NCBI RefSeq assembly: GCF_030052815.1
Contig: NC_079496.1
Span: forward strand, 66,701,652 to 66,765,651
Direction of reading: 5' to 3'
Source of the DNA: Hevea brasiliensis
Taxonomy: Eukaryota > Streptophyta > Magnoliopsida > Malpighiales > Euphorbiaceae
DNA: 64,000 bases
This document shows positions 1-11,497 of this stretch, one piece after another (positions within the stretch are counted from its first letter, which is position 1; each line of letters opens with the position of its first letter). Both the position numbers and the translations under genes were made by a program. The notes under the pieces are model-generated. The model searched no databases. It saw only the letters and a list, made by a program, of their open reading frames with translations, and was not told the origin of the DNA.

Positions 1-1061
1 AACTCTGCGAGCACTGGTGTAGTCCTTGGCAAAGTGTCCTATGCCTCCACAGTTATAACAGGCTCCAATAGCCTTATAGCATATCCCACCATGATATCTT
101 CCACAAGTTTCACATTGGCGAGAATGGTAGGATCTCTGGTACTCTGCTGACCAGATAGAGGAGGTTTCTGTCCTGAATGTCTTCCCTTACCAGACTTCTT
201 GCCACCTCCGCTGTGTCCCCCATAGTTCTTCCTCTTTCCAGTAGGACCACTAGAACTCTGTTCTACTGATTTTCCCTCTTTCTTTGTCTTCTCTGATTTC
301 TTTTTCTCAGGAGCTGCTTCAGACTCAATTCTTTCCAACTCTAGGGCTTGAGAAACAAGTTTAGAGAAGTTAGTGTGTTTAAATCTGACTACTTGTAACC
401 TGATACTAGGCTTCAAGCCATTTTCAAACCTCTTACATCTCTCCCTGCTGGTAGAAAGTAAACTTACTGCATAATGGCTTAGGCGGGAAAATTCTCTTTC
501 ATACTCAGCCACTGATCTGCTTTCCTGTTTCAGACTTAGGAACTCTTGTAGCTTCTGGTCTACATAAGCATCAGGGACATATTTTTGTCTGAATTCCCTG
601 AGAAAGTCATTCCATGTTAGCACTGCAGGTTCTACTAGACTATGGGGAATGGTTTTCCACTAGTCATAAGCATCCCCCTGTAGCAAAGATACTGAGTATT
701 CAAATCTGAGCTCCTCTGTGCAGTGCAGTTTCTTGAATACCCTATCCATCCTCTCCAACCACTATTCTGCCTCTAGAGGATCTACTGTCCCCTTGAACTC
801 TGTAGCCCCATATTTCATCAATTTGTCATACTGCCTAGCAGAAGACTATGGTTGTACCACTGGTCTTTGTATTGGGACTTGAGTAGGCACATTACCAGCC
901 ATTTGTTGGAATATTGCAGCCATCTGCTGAGCGAACTGAGCAGGAAACTGCGGTACTGCGGGGGCTGGTGTTGTTGAACCACTGACATTGTGTAGGCCTG
1001 GGGCATCCCCTTGCACCTCAGCCTCAATAGATTGATCGACTGAACGATCACCTTCTTCCAT
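1..1061 (-). pseudogene. gag: TE-A gag remnant (capsid + zinc knuckle)
   Basis: Structural Gag protein that would form the virus-like particle and bind genomic RNA. The ATG at 1061 opens MEEGDRSVDQS, the same start as TE-F gag. A glutamine-rich N-terminus is followed by the Retrotrans_gag capsid domain (FRQKYVPDAYV, then SVAEYEREFSRLSHYA) at about 620-420, then a basic Lys/Gly-rich tail. In-frame stops sit at 846-848, 762-764 and 660-662, each explained by a C-to-T or G-to-A change in Gln or Trp codons. A frameshift separates the tail from the zinc knuckle (CYNCGGIGHFAKDY) at about 1-60, whose last Cys has become Tyr. It cannot make a full Gag. Family assignment is firm; function is lost. Confidence 0.85.
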
Positions 1062-1230
1062 AGTCAATGCGAGGATTTTAGACCTCCTGAACAAATAACA
1101 CAAGGAGATTTCCTCCCGTTAGTGCATATTTATAATGTAATGTACTGTATATATCGAACAATGATATTGAGCAGTTGTACTATGAAGAAAGAATATTCAA
1201 ATAACAGGTGAAAACAGAATTTAAAAACTA

Positions 1231-1242
1231 GCTCTGGTACCA
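1231..1242 (-). other. TE-A primer-binding site (tRNA-iMet type)
   Basis: On the minus strand TGGTACCAGAGC lies 8 bp inside the LTR edge. It differs by one base from the TGGTATCAGAGC site found in TE-F, TE-G and TE-J, which is complementary to the 3' end of plant initiator tRNA-Met. It fixes the element's orientation and LTR boundary. Confidence 0.85.
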
Positions 1243-1250
1243 CTAAAACA

Positions 1251-4200
1251 TGTCACACCCTACCCCTCTGTAAGGCATAACATGATCCCGTAGTATACCT
1301 AATGAATTACCAACTCTGTCTACTGATAACCCATTAAATACACTACGAGGGATTTTAAAAACTTTTATTGCTTCTTTTACAATGGTGAGCACTATTTACA
1401 GGTGTTAAAAACCTTTTTGAACTGAAGTGATAGAACTAACACGTTTGAATTATTTGGAATTTCTGTAAAAATTTTGGCAGAGTGCCATATGTATTTTGGA
1501 TAAAACAGTTCTTCAGAAAACCTGTAAAAAGCACTTCAATATATTTCCGAATCTCAACTCCAACATATTTCTCAACACAACATATTTCTCAACTGAAATC
1601 CACAGTGATTTTTCAAAGACTGAGATACAAGAAATATAATATAATTTTTACAAGCCAAAATAACTCATAATTATTTTACAACTTCAATGTACAATTTGAA
1701 TTTACAACTGCTCAAAACCAAGAACACTATGTACATTCAGTGGTCATACATTACAGTATAAAATGCAAAATGTGGTATATTCAATATACCCGATAATCTC
1801 TCGCTGGATGTACTAGCAGCCTAGTCTCACGCTCGTCTGTCATCTGTCTACTGCGACAAAGAATTAAAGCTATCGCTGAGATGATATCTCAGTGGTGCAC
1901 AACATTAACTAAATACAACTTTAAATCACAGTTCATAAATCATATAAATGATGGATACGTAAAACCATAGTTCAATTCAAGACAATGAACGTCATAAGGA
2001 ATTTAACACAATATCACAATAAATCTCAGTAATCAAAACGTAGTTAAATTCAAAAGACAGTGAATGTCAATAAGAATTTAAACTCCATTTCACAAATTAT
2101 CGAAGCTCATAACAACACAATTTAGTCAAATAATTTACGAACACAGTGTTGCCAATTCATACACAACTTAAGCCATGACACAAAATTTCTGATCAATGCC
2201 GCGTTGTACACCACGACAAAGCAATCACAACCCCACTAATCGAAATCAATGAGGAAGGGAGCTAGCTATATAATGAGTACTCATCCGATCACCTCAACTG
2301 GTAAACCAGAGAGGGAGAAAAATAAACGATCACGGCTCCATAAATAGAGAAGGAAAATAAACGATCACAACCCCATAAATGGAGAAGGAATGATATGATA
2401 CTATCATGCTAAGTGTGAACACAAAATCAATTCCAAACATGTTATTCAAATGATTCGTGAGAATCCAATAACTTTCCAAAGTCATAATTTCATTCACAAA
2501 ATGGCAACACAATTCATAAGTAACTTCGATTTTCACAAATCACACTAAATAATTTTTTTCCATATTTTCAAACCATTTACAATGCTTTTCAAGCAATAAG
2601 TATCCATTCATACACATTTCCATAATTAAAAACAATAATATACAAATAGTCATAATTTATTTCAATTGAAAAATTCAAAAGAAATAACTGTTGTGCACAA
2701 ACCTCTAATAATTGTCTCCTGGCCTTAACTCAGTGTTTCCTTCCCTTTCCCTGAGTCTTTGCTAACTGAGAAACACAATTTGAAGTGTTTCAGTACTCAT
2801 TTAAACTGTCTCTAACGATAATGCTTGATAATTAATTCACTGAATTCTAATATTTGCTTAGTCAACCTAATATGTCGACCCTCGATGCATTCTAGGTAAA
2901 TTAGGTTTTAATGTTATTAATATGTCACATTCGATAGTATTTTAGAGTTGGTACATGTTACCAAGTTCATTTCCGTGTACACCGCATTTTCTTGCAATTT
3001 GCTGGATTCTGGGATACTAGTTTGACCTAGCCGGACGACCTAGTTCCCTCGATTTTCGAGTTTTGGTCAAAACTACAAACTTGTAGATCTATGTCTTATG
3101 GAACGCGGGGCAAAATTTTAGGTCATTCTGAGTTATGTAGAGCAAGTTATGGTCATTTTACTATTGCTGGTCAAATTGCACCAAAATTGGTCACTTTAGG
3201 TCATTTTAGGTCATTTTAGGTTCGGCCAGTTTTTGGACCCGAACTTGTGCAAGCTGTTTGACTTGCTTATGGTCATTTCTGAGCTTTGGTGTCTTCATAA
3301 TACTTGTAGATATGGGTCCTAACTATTCATGGTTAAAATTTCAGGTTAATTGGACCTGTTTTGAGTGAGTTATGGCCTAAACACTAACTGCTGCCCAAAT
3401 GGTCAATTTTCAGGCCTTATTTGCACTTAATCCGGATTTGGTCATTTTTCAAGCTACCTTGCAAGCAGAATTTTGGCAAGCTTTCTTCAAGAAAGTTGGC
3501 ACATTTTGTGCCTAGTTTCACCTTCAATTGGTCTCATACCAATTGGAGCCACACACTCAAAGTTCTAGGCCTAAAACTCAAACTGCCTTATTGCATTTCT
3601 TTCATACACATCAAGGATCACTCCTAACAGTTACCAAACTCAACATTCAAGTCAATTTTGGTTGTACCATAACCTAAACATAATTTACAACATATTATAG
3701 GTCATTTTGGCAGCTTACAATTACATTCAACATACACCATAAAGTGCAGAATTTTTCAACTCAATTACAACAATTCAAGTACTTAACCATAACACTTTTA
3801 CATGTTCAACTTAACACCATCATACCTACACTCAAACTGCCATAAACACTATTACAATTCCACATTATTATTCCATAAACCAAGCATGAATTCCAGCATT
3901 CTTCAAGAATTAACAAACTGCTGCAATGGTACCTTTACATTCCATTAATTTCCAAGCTTCAAATTTCAATTTACATTTACATATACTAAGTATACATCAC
4001 TCAAATAATTTCCTAAACAATATATATTTAATAAATCATTTAATTCACCATTTACAAGCAAAAATAAACTGTCTTTAAAGTGTTTCCATGGCTGCCAAAA
4101 GTACACTTCCCCATTCAACATCAAACTTCAAAAATCTCTCCATAAATCAAACACCCATAACATTCTTACTAACTTTAATGAAGCAATAACCCAAAAACAC

Positions 4201-5075
4201 AAACTTACCACTTTGGAAATTCTTCAAAACCTCTCCAAAACTTGGTTTTCTTGTTGCCTATCTACTGCCCATGGTGTGAGGATTAACTTTAATGAAGGAA
4301 AATGCATGGAAAGTGGCTTAGATCAAGCTTGCATGAAGCTTCCACTCATGCGTCCGTGGAGGAATTCCATTCTTGGTTTTGACTGCCCTTTGGAAAGGTT
4401 AAAGATGAAGTTTAAATCTGTCCAAATGCATTATAAAGGTGTCCCACAATGTGAGTTAGTGGACCACTAACTTTAGGAAATGACTTATTTAATTAAAGTT
4501 ACCAAATTTACAATTTTGCCTCATTATTTCCAGTTTTATATTATATACCATATTTTTATTTTTCATTGCATTTTCAAAGTTTAATATCATTTATTTTTAA
4601 TGGACATTTAGGTCAAAAGACAACTCAGGCTGTCAAATGACCACAATGCCCCTGTTCGGGTTGCATTCCCGATTTTTCGGTAACACCGGGTTTTGTCCGT
4701 TTTTCGATTTCTCACTCTTTTTTGTACTAATTATTTAATTTTTCTTTGATATTTCTAATGATATTTGTACTTCAATAAATATTTATTTGAGTCCTAAAAA
4801 TATTTTTCAGGGTTTCCCGTGGTCCAGGGCTAATCAACGGTACACGCCGTGACTTCCCGGTGCGGTCACCCATCGCTAGGGTTCTCGGCTCGCTTAACTT
4901 GGTTATATTTCTTTACTATTATTTTTCCTTTGTTTTTCTTATATTTTCTTTTCTTGTATTTCATTATTTTATGTCTCCTCAATCATAACGAAGTGTAGTT
5001 CTAGGCATCCTAGCTATCCGGACAACACTGGTCACTGGAACAGTAGAACGCACTACAGAACATAGGGGTGTTACA
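1251..5075 (-). repeat. TE-A 5' LTR (3825 bp)
   Basis: Long terminal repeat starting TGTCACACCC and ending GGTGTTACA in window orientation. U5 side: the first 110 bp match TE-F. U3 side: the last 100 bp match TE-H instead. It carries the hairpin CTGAGAT-GAT-ATCTCAG (1876-1892) next to GTGGTGCAC, a palindrome around TTAGTGGACCACTAA (about 4455-4473), the conserved U3 block ACCCATCGCT (about 4868-4877) and the TCCGGACAACACTGGTCAC edge motif (about 5018-5036). No coding capacity; the short frames at 1482, 2330, 3421 and 4213 have no recognisable domain. Confidence 0.87.
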
Positions 5076-6197
5076 TGGTGGCTGAGAATTGAATCCCTTA
5101 GAAAGTCGATGATCATACCATATTTATTGCTTATCCATGAACGCATGAGATGTATGGGAATGTGACACCCCTTACCCGACTACAGTGTAGCCGAGCAAGT
5201 TATGCCACTCAGTGTGCCGAGCACTCTATTTTATCTTAATTCATTTTTATTCTTCCTTTTGAATATAACTTGTGAAATATAATTTATTCAAGCCATTTAT
5301 CGAAATTATTATTTACTTGAGGTTCCGAAAATTTTTAAAGAAAATCTGGCAGAGTACCGGCTAAAAATGGAGAAAACCGTTCTTCGGAAGCTGTGAAAAA
5401 CACTTCTAATAATCATATTCCATCATCTCAACTCCATTTATCAAGATCTCAATATTTTTCAGTTCACATTCATTTCTCAATCATTCATCTCGTTTGTTAA
5501 TCATGTACAAGTCATAAATAGACATTCACTATTCCATTCACAAATACTATTTTCATTATTTACATGAACATCAAAATATGTTACATACGTTCAATTACAT
5601 ATGAGAAAATAAACATTAGTTACAAAATACCAAAATGAAACCTAGTGTCCTACCAATGCATCAGCTTTGTGAGGTGACACGGACCTTTGTGCGTGAACTG
5701 CCTTACCGAATCTGTGGTCTACTGGGCCCTCTGTCCAAATCTTCAGTACCTACGCGTTGCAAAAGCGACGCGCTAAGCATAAAGCTTAGTGGTGCCAATA
5801 ATACAAGAAAATATAATATGCAAATAAAAATAATAATTTCCTTGCTATTGTGTTCATAAGAAATGAATAATTACTAACTTATTGTGTAGTCGAGGGCTAA
5901 TCATGTTTCGTGATATTAACTTCTTCATGCATTTCGTTAATTATTTTCTTCATGATATTGAGCTTCTTTGTATTTTTGTAATCTATCCTGATACTTAATT
6001 TTTGTATTTTCTTTAATAATCAGTTCAATCACAGTTATACTTTTCCATGCCCAAGTAACCTATACTGGATGACTGGACTGGATAACGGGTCGTTGGCACT
6101 GGACACCGCGGTGCCTCGGGCCGTCATACCATGGGACGCAGAACGTCAACCATGTATGCAGTCAGTATGGCTAAAAAGCCATGATATCACATAATCG

Positions 6198-6252
6198 GGC
6201 ATAAAAGCCATGAATACTGGCATAAAAGCCATGAATACAGGCATAAAGCCTT
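6198..6252 (-). repeat. 21-bp tandem repeat inside TE-B
   Basis: GGCATAAAAGCCATGAATAC occurs twice head to tail with one extra base, followed by a partial third copy. Each unit contains a small GGC...GCC hairpin. The matching zone in TE-G (about 40440-40520) and TE-J holds different GGC/GCC short repeats. Confidence 0.8.
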
Positions 6253-8790
6253 TCGCAGTACTGCTAAAACAATACCCTATTGGCATGCCAATCTATCCAA
6301 ACCAATCACATTAGGCCTACTAGGGCATTTTGCACTTTTAAGTTTCACAATTTTTGAATTTCAAGTTTTCATATCACTATTCATTTCATTAGTCAACTAA
6401 AATATTGACTTTTGCATAAACAATAGGTACATTGGTTTTGACACCACCAACATACCACATTTTGCATTCAAAACTTGTTGGTTTTAGTCACTTTCTCAAA
6501 GCTTAGGTCATTTTGGCAAAATTGCCAATTTTCGGTTTTGGTGTCACTATTCACCTCATTGGTCAACAAAATGTTGACTTTTGGATAGAAAATAGGTGTA
6601 TTGGTTTTAACACCCCAAACATACCACATTTTGTATTTAAAACTTGTTGGTATTGGTTGCCAATACCATTTCTAAGCTTAATGCTAATTGAATAAAATTT
6701 TCAGATTTGGTGCTTCATCTTTACTATTCCATTTGTTATTTTTACAGTGAGAATTTGAGGAAATGGTAAACATGAAAGTTGTTCCTTATTCTGTCTAGTT
6801 GAATTTCCTTTTTTGAATCATTCCATTTGGAGTTTTGTAGCTCAAGTTATGGCCAAAATAAGTTTACTGTTCACGTGCACTGTTCATGCTGCACTTTTGG
6901 GTTTTGGCAGATTTTGGTCCAACTTTGGTCAGTAATTTGATCAAGTTCATAATTTGGCCTAACTTTCTTCATATGAAATGTTTTACTATGCCTTAGGTTT
7001 TCATCGGTTCAAGAATCGCCTAAATCCGAGTTTTCTAGAGGGAGTTATAGCCATCCAAACATTACTGCTCAAATGAAAATTCTGGAAATCTCAGTACAGT
7101 AAACTTCACTTTGCTCAATGATTTGATTAGGTTAATGGCATAATTTAGATTGGTGTCCTTCATGAAAGTTGTTTGTCTATATCCTATCTTGTTGCTGTAA
7201 AAATTTCAGGTCAATTGACCATATGTACAGTGAGTTATGGCCAAATGAACAGTTACTGTTCATTTGGTCATTTCTGCAGGGGCTGTTTGCAGGGTATCCG
7301 GATTGGGGCCAAGTTTTAGTCCTCTTGCTTTGGTCTTTTTGACATGGTTTCTTCAGCAAAAATGTGCCATTATAAGCCTAGTTTCATGTCCAATTGGCCA
7401 AACACCAATTGGACTAACACAGCCAAAGTTATGGCTGTGTAATTGGACTGAAATTTCAGTCCATTTGCTGCTGTCCTAGGGCAGCTTACACCTTGACTTT
7501 GCCATACCATTTTTCAGTCCAAATTGTGGTCAACATACCTCAAATGGTCACTAATTGACCCTTATAATGTTCACTTACCACTTCATAAGCCAAAACCAAA
7601 TTTCACTCTCCAAAACCCTAGTTCCCATTATGAGTTTTCACCACAAACCTTAATTAACTACTAGTTCATTATCCTTATATTCACATACTTTAAACCTAAT
7701 CTTTAGTTCACTTCAAGTTCATCAAAAACACTCAATCCTACTCCTTCCTTAAGGCAGCCGAAATCCATGGGCTACATACACTTAGCTTTTATTCATTTGG
7801 TTCACAAATTCATACTTATTTTAAGTCATTAACATAGAATAATAGAGATATAAGTGGAATTAGGCACTAACCTTTTTGAAACCAACCTTGAGCTTGTTAT
7901 TCTTCAAGATTTCCCCTAGAATCATAATAATCATAATCAATTATAACTTCACTTTCCTAAATTAAATATCCAATAAAAATTCAACAGCATTTCCCCTTAA
8001 ATTGGACTAAACTCCTATCATAAATCTTAAATCCACAACCACCCATTAATACCCAATATGGCAGCTTGTGCATTCAAATTTATATATAATGATCTAACCG
8101 TTAGATAAATCCCAAATTTTAACCATATATTCTAGACATCCCTATACAATATCAGTAAAAATTTTAGCATCAAATAATCTCTATATCATGAGATATCAAA
8201 ACATTCATTCAACCCTTCAAAATCTGAATTGTTGCAGAAATCAGTCTTACTCAGACAGCTCATGCAAAACAATTTATATCTCATAAACCACAAGTCTAAA
8301 ATTCACCAAATTTTAACCCAGCAGCCTCAACATCCAAAATATCATTTGTACCAAATTTCATAATTTTATAAGCATCCTAACTATTTATGTTTCTCAAATT
8401 TCAGTAGCCAAAATTCAGAATTCAACCTACAGACAGCTTGTGTTCAACAATATATTTCTCCAAATCCAACCGTTGAACAATCACCAAATTTTAACCATAA
8501 CTTCCACACATACATACCTCAAACATATCCAAAAATCAGCCATAGATGTTGAGCCAAACTCACCTGGACGGAAGAGAAACATGCTGCCCTGCTGAACCCC
8601 TTTCTCTGCTACTGTTCATCTCCTCTCCTTCTTCCTTTCTTTCTTTCTTTTCCTTTTCTCTCTCTTTCTCTCTTATTCCAGCCCGTATGAAGAAGGAAAC
8701 TGCTGGTTTCCTTTGTTTTTTATCTCATTTTAAGTCATTTTTATCTCTTTTTATTGGTTTGTTGGGTTGTGATTGGTGGAAGCCTTCCAA

Positions 8791-8810
8791 ATGACATCAT
8801 GTGATGTCAT
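8791..8810 (-). promoter_or_regulatory. TGACATCA palindrome and CCAAT box in TE-B U3
   Basis: ATGACATCA-TG-TGATGTCAT, perfect 9-bp arms, about 545 bp from the U3 edge. On the element strand it is followed by a CCAAT box (complement of 8772-8776) and an AT-rich TATA-like stretch near 8735-8755. Homologous palindromes sit in the other LTRs. A promoter role is inferred. Confidence 0.55.
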
Positions 8811-9356
8811 ATTTAGGTTTTTCTTTCATTTTCTTTTCTTCTTTTCTCTACTCATTTTCACTTTAATTTTTAGTAATATTTATTCATATTTTATGTCATA
8901 TTAATTATTTACTTAACTGGACAAGTCGGCCAAAAATCACCTCTGAAGGCGAAATGACCAAAATGCCCTTCGTTTGGCTCAACGGGCCAAAATTGTCTGT
9001 ACCGATTGAAAAATTTTTCTAAATATTTTCTTGGCATTCCAATGCCATAGGAACCTCAATGACCCTTCTCTGGAGTCCCAAAAATTATTTTATGAATTTT
9101 TTTCTGGGTCTAGGGCTCCTCGTTGCGAGAACCGCAACTTACCTCTGGTTACCCATCGCTTGGGCACCGGCTCGTTTAACTTGGTTGTATTTTATTTCTA
9201 AAATTTTTACTAAATTTCTCTTATTAATATTTGAGTTAATTATGGTTCCTAAATTTAGTTTAAATATTTTTCCAGAAGGTCTAACTGTCCGGACCGACAC
9301 TAGTCACCAGAACAGTAGACTGTGCGGAATTGCTACCGGGAGGATGTTACAGGGAA

Positions 9357-10036
9357 TGTATGCTATTATATGATATATGCATGCTAATTGGATAATGTGC
9401 AAAGTGAGACCTTAATAGTATTTAGAACGACCATAAAATCTTCCAAACAAATGATTAAGTTGGAAATGTTATAATTAAAGTAATTATAACATAGGCCCTC
9501 CATTGGGGCAATTATTTTAAGAAATTTTAAATAGTTGCATAAGATGCAATTAATTTAAGAGATTTTCTTAAGAATAATTGTTAAGCATGAGATGTTGTAA
9601 ATATGTAAATGGTTTAGTGGCCAATATTGGATGTACCTGAGGACATTAAAATTATTTGCATAATTACTGGCTCAATGGGATCAACTTAACTAATGCAAGG
9701 TAAGTCAATAATGGATGTATCTGAGATTTTGAGCATTAGGGACTAGGTAAAGGATTGAACCTCACACGAGATGTGATGGGCAAGGAGTTGCTCACTTATA
9801 GTTTATTGTAATTCAAATAATGGATGTACCTAAGGATGATCAATAGAATTATAAGAATTCAATCACCCACTAGAAATCTATCCAACTAGGATTTCCGTTT
9901 TCTACTTTGGAAGTGTAGGATTTGTTAAGTTAGTGGGAGGACCAATTTGATTAAAAGACCATAATCATTTTGGTTAATTGCATGATACATTTACTAATTA
10001 ATCTGGTTATTTTTTGTAGTTAATTTTCTGATAAAA
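9357..10036 (+). other. TE-C untranslated leader (with 5076-5160)
   Basis: Noncoding stretch between the TE-B insertion and the copia gag ATG. A motif of the form TGGATGTACCTGAGGA recurs three times (about 9627, 9712 and 9820). No open frame or primer site is visible; the primer site presumably lies left of TE-A. Leader status is inferred from position. Confidence 0.6.
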
Positions 10037-11491
10037 ATGAGCACAAAACAACCACCACCATCCAATATCCTTGCAAGCATACTTGATCACAATAGGTTGA
10101 CAGGACCTAATCTGTCTGATTGGCTAAGAAATTTGAAACTTGTCCTGAACCTTAAACATATAGGATATGTTCTAGATTCAAATATTCCTGGTCCCTTACC
10201 TCCAGAGGCCACACAAGAGGAACATGAAACTTTGGACAAGTGGAAGGAGCATGATATGAGAGCCAAGTGTTACATGCTTGCTTCCATGAGTAATGAGTTA
10301 CAGAAGCAACATGAGAGCATGAAGAGTGCGAGTGAGATCCTCCTTCACCGACAATAGTTGTATGGTGAGCACAGCAGGAATGCTAGGTATGAGATATCTA
10401 GACAGCGATTCTGCATGAGGATGTCTGAGGGACAGAATGTTGGGGATCATGTCCACAAGATGATTCGGCTGATTGAGCAGTTGGAACATCTTGACTTCAA
10501 CATGGATTTCCAACTACAGACGGATTTGATCGTTCAGTCCCTTCCTGAGTCTTTTGGGAATTTTATAAAAAATTTTCATATGACTAAACAGGAATGCACC
10601 TTAGCTGGTTTACTCAACATGCTGGTTATTGCCCAAAAGAATATTCCAGGCAATAAAGGAAAAGAGGTAGCTTTGGTTGTATCTTCTTCTGCTGGAAAGT
10701 CCAACAAGAAGAAGGGCAATAAGAACAAGAAACCTCAGATTCCTAGTCCTTCCAAGAAAATAGCTAAACAGAAAAGGAAGACTAAAGCTGATGGAGGCAA
10801 AGGAAAGTGTTTCCACTGCCAAAAGGATGGGCACTGGAAAAGGAACTGCCCAGAGTATCTTGCTTCTCTGAAGGACAAGAAGGATACACCTTCGGAAGGT
10901 ATGTCCATATCTTGTTATTTAGATTCTGATGATACTCATAGTTCATCTACAGCTTGGGTTTTAGATACTAGTGCCAGTTCTCACATTTCTAATGATATAC
11001 AAGAACTAGCAAATAGTAGCAGCTTGCGTTCTCAAGATATTAGAGTCCGGATTGGCAATGGCTCAACTGTTGAAGCTTTAGTCATAGGATCTAAATCTTT
11101 TTACATGTTTGGACATGTTTTGTGTTTAGATAATATTTTATATGTACCTGATGCTTTTAAGAACATCATTTCTATATCTAGTTTGACTAGAAATGGCTAT
11201 GAATTTCAGTTCACAGATGATGTTTGCAATATTTATTTTGGAAATAAATATGTTGGTTCGGGTTATATGAATGATGGTCTTTATTATTTGGATAATAATG
11301 ACAAACACAAATTGAATGCAAGTGATCTAAAAGAATGCAATGCCATGGTGAAAACCAACTCAAATTCAAAATATATTTGGCACTTAAGGTTATGTCATGT
11401 TGCAGAAGATATGATTGCAAAACTGGAGAAAATGGGGATTCTATCCTCATTGGGCTCTGAGCCTACTCCAACTTGTGAATCTTGCCTTTAG
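10037..11491 (+). pseudogene. gag-pol: TE-C copia gag-protease-preintegrase
   Basis: ATG at 10037, 17 bases after an AT-rich leader end. Residues 1-106 are the start of a UBN2-type copia Gag (LTGPNLSDWLRNLK). An in-frame TAG at 10355-10357 interrupts it and the same frame continues to 11491. Next come the capsid (LPESFGNFIKNF), a lysine-rich stretch, a complete CCHC zinc knuckle (CFHCQKDGHWKRNC, about 10807-10848) for RNA binding, an aspartic protease active site reading DTSAS (usual D-S/T-G-A-S; the Gly is replaced by Ser) and the GAG-pre-integrase zinc-binding H...H...CxxC domain. A second TAG (11489-11491) sits where Gln is usual before GKM. Two stops and the protease change make it non-functional. 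Confidence 0.88.
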
Positions 11492-11497
11492 GGTAAA

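Larger units (their letters stand above)
1..5075 (-). mobile_element. TE-A: Ty3/gypsy chromovirus, 5' part (5' LTR + gag)
   Basis: Minus-strand LTR retrotransposon cut by the left edge. Seen: a 3.8-kb LTR with TGTAACACC...GTGTGACA ends (reverse-complemented here), a primer-binding site directly inside it, then a gag reading frame on the minus strand. The gag matches those of TE-D and TE-F in this window, so this is the same Tekay/Del-like chromovirus group. It is inserted in the leader of copia element TE-C. The second LTR and the second target duplication lie outside the window; the bases next to the outer LTR edge are TGGTG. Confidence 0.88.
5161..9351 (-). mobile_element. TE-B: solo LTR of a Ty3 chromovirus (4191 bp)
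   Basis: Starts TGTGACACCC and ends GATGTTACA, flanked on both sides by GGGAA (5156-5160 and 9352-9356). It therefore inserted as an element and lost its body by LTR-LTR recombination. The ends resemble TE-G and TE-J; it is about 1.1 kb longer because of an extra block around 7915-8555. It carries the hairpin CTAAGC/GCTTAG (5773-5789), AGTTAT-headed modules spaced 190-198 bp (6845, 7043, 7233, 7427), a TGACATCA palindrome and the ACCCATCGCT block (about 9153). The pyrimidine run at 8628-8675 is GA-rich on the element strand. Short frames in it have no domain. Confidence 0.9.

Noticed and set aside
8546..8794. 82-codon frame with a hydrophobic Ser/Phe-rich stretch like a signal peptide
   Set aside because: It is produced by a CT-rich simple-sequence tract inside TE-B; there is no gene context.
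9059..9373. 104-codon open frame at the U3 edge of TE-B
   Set aside because: It lies in a noncoding LTR, includes the target duplication and shows no domain or family resemblance.
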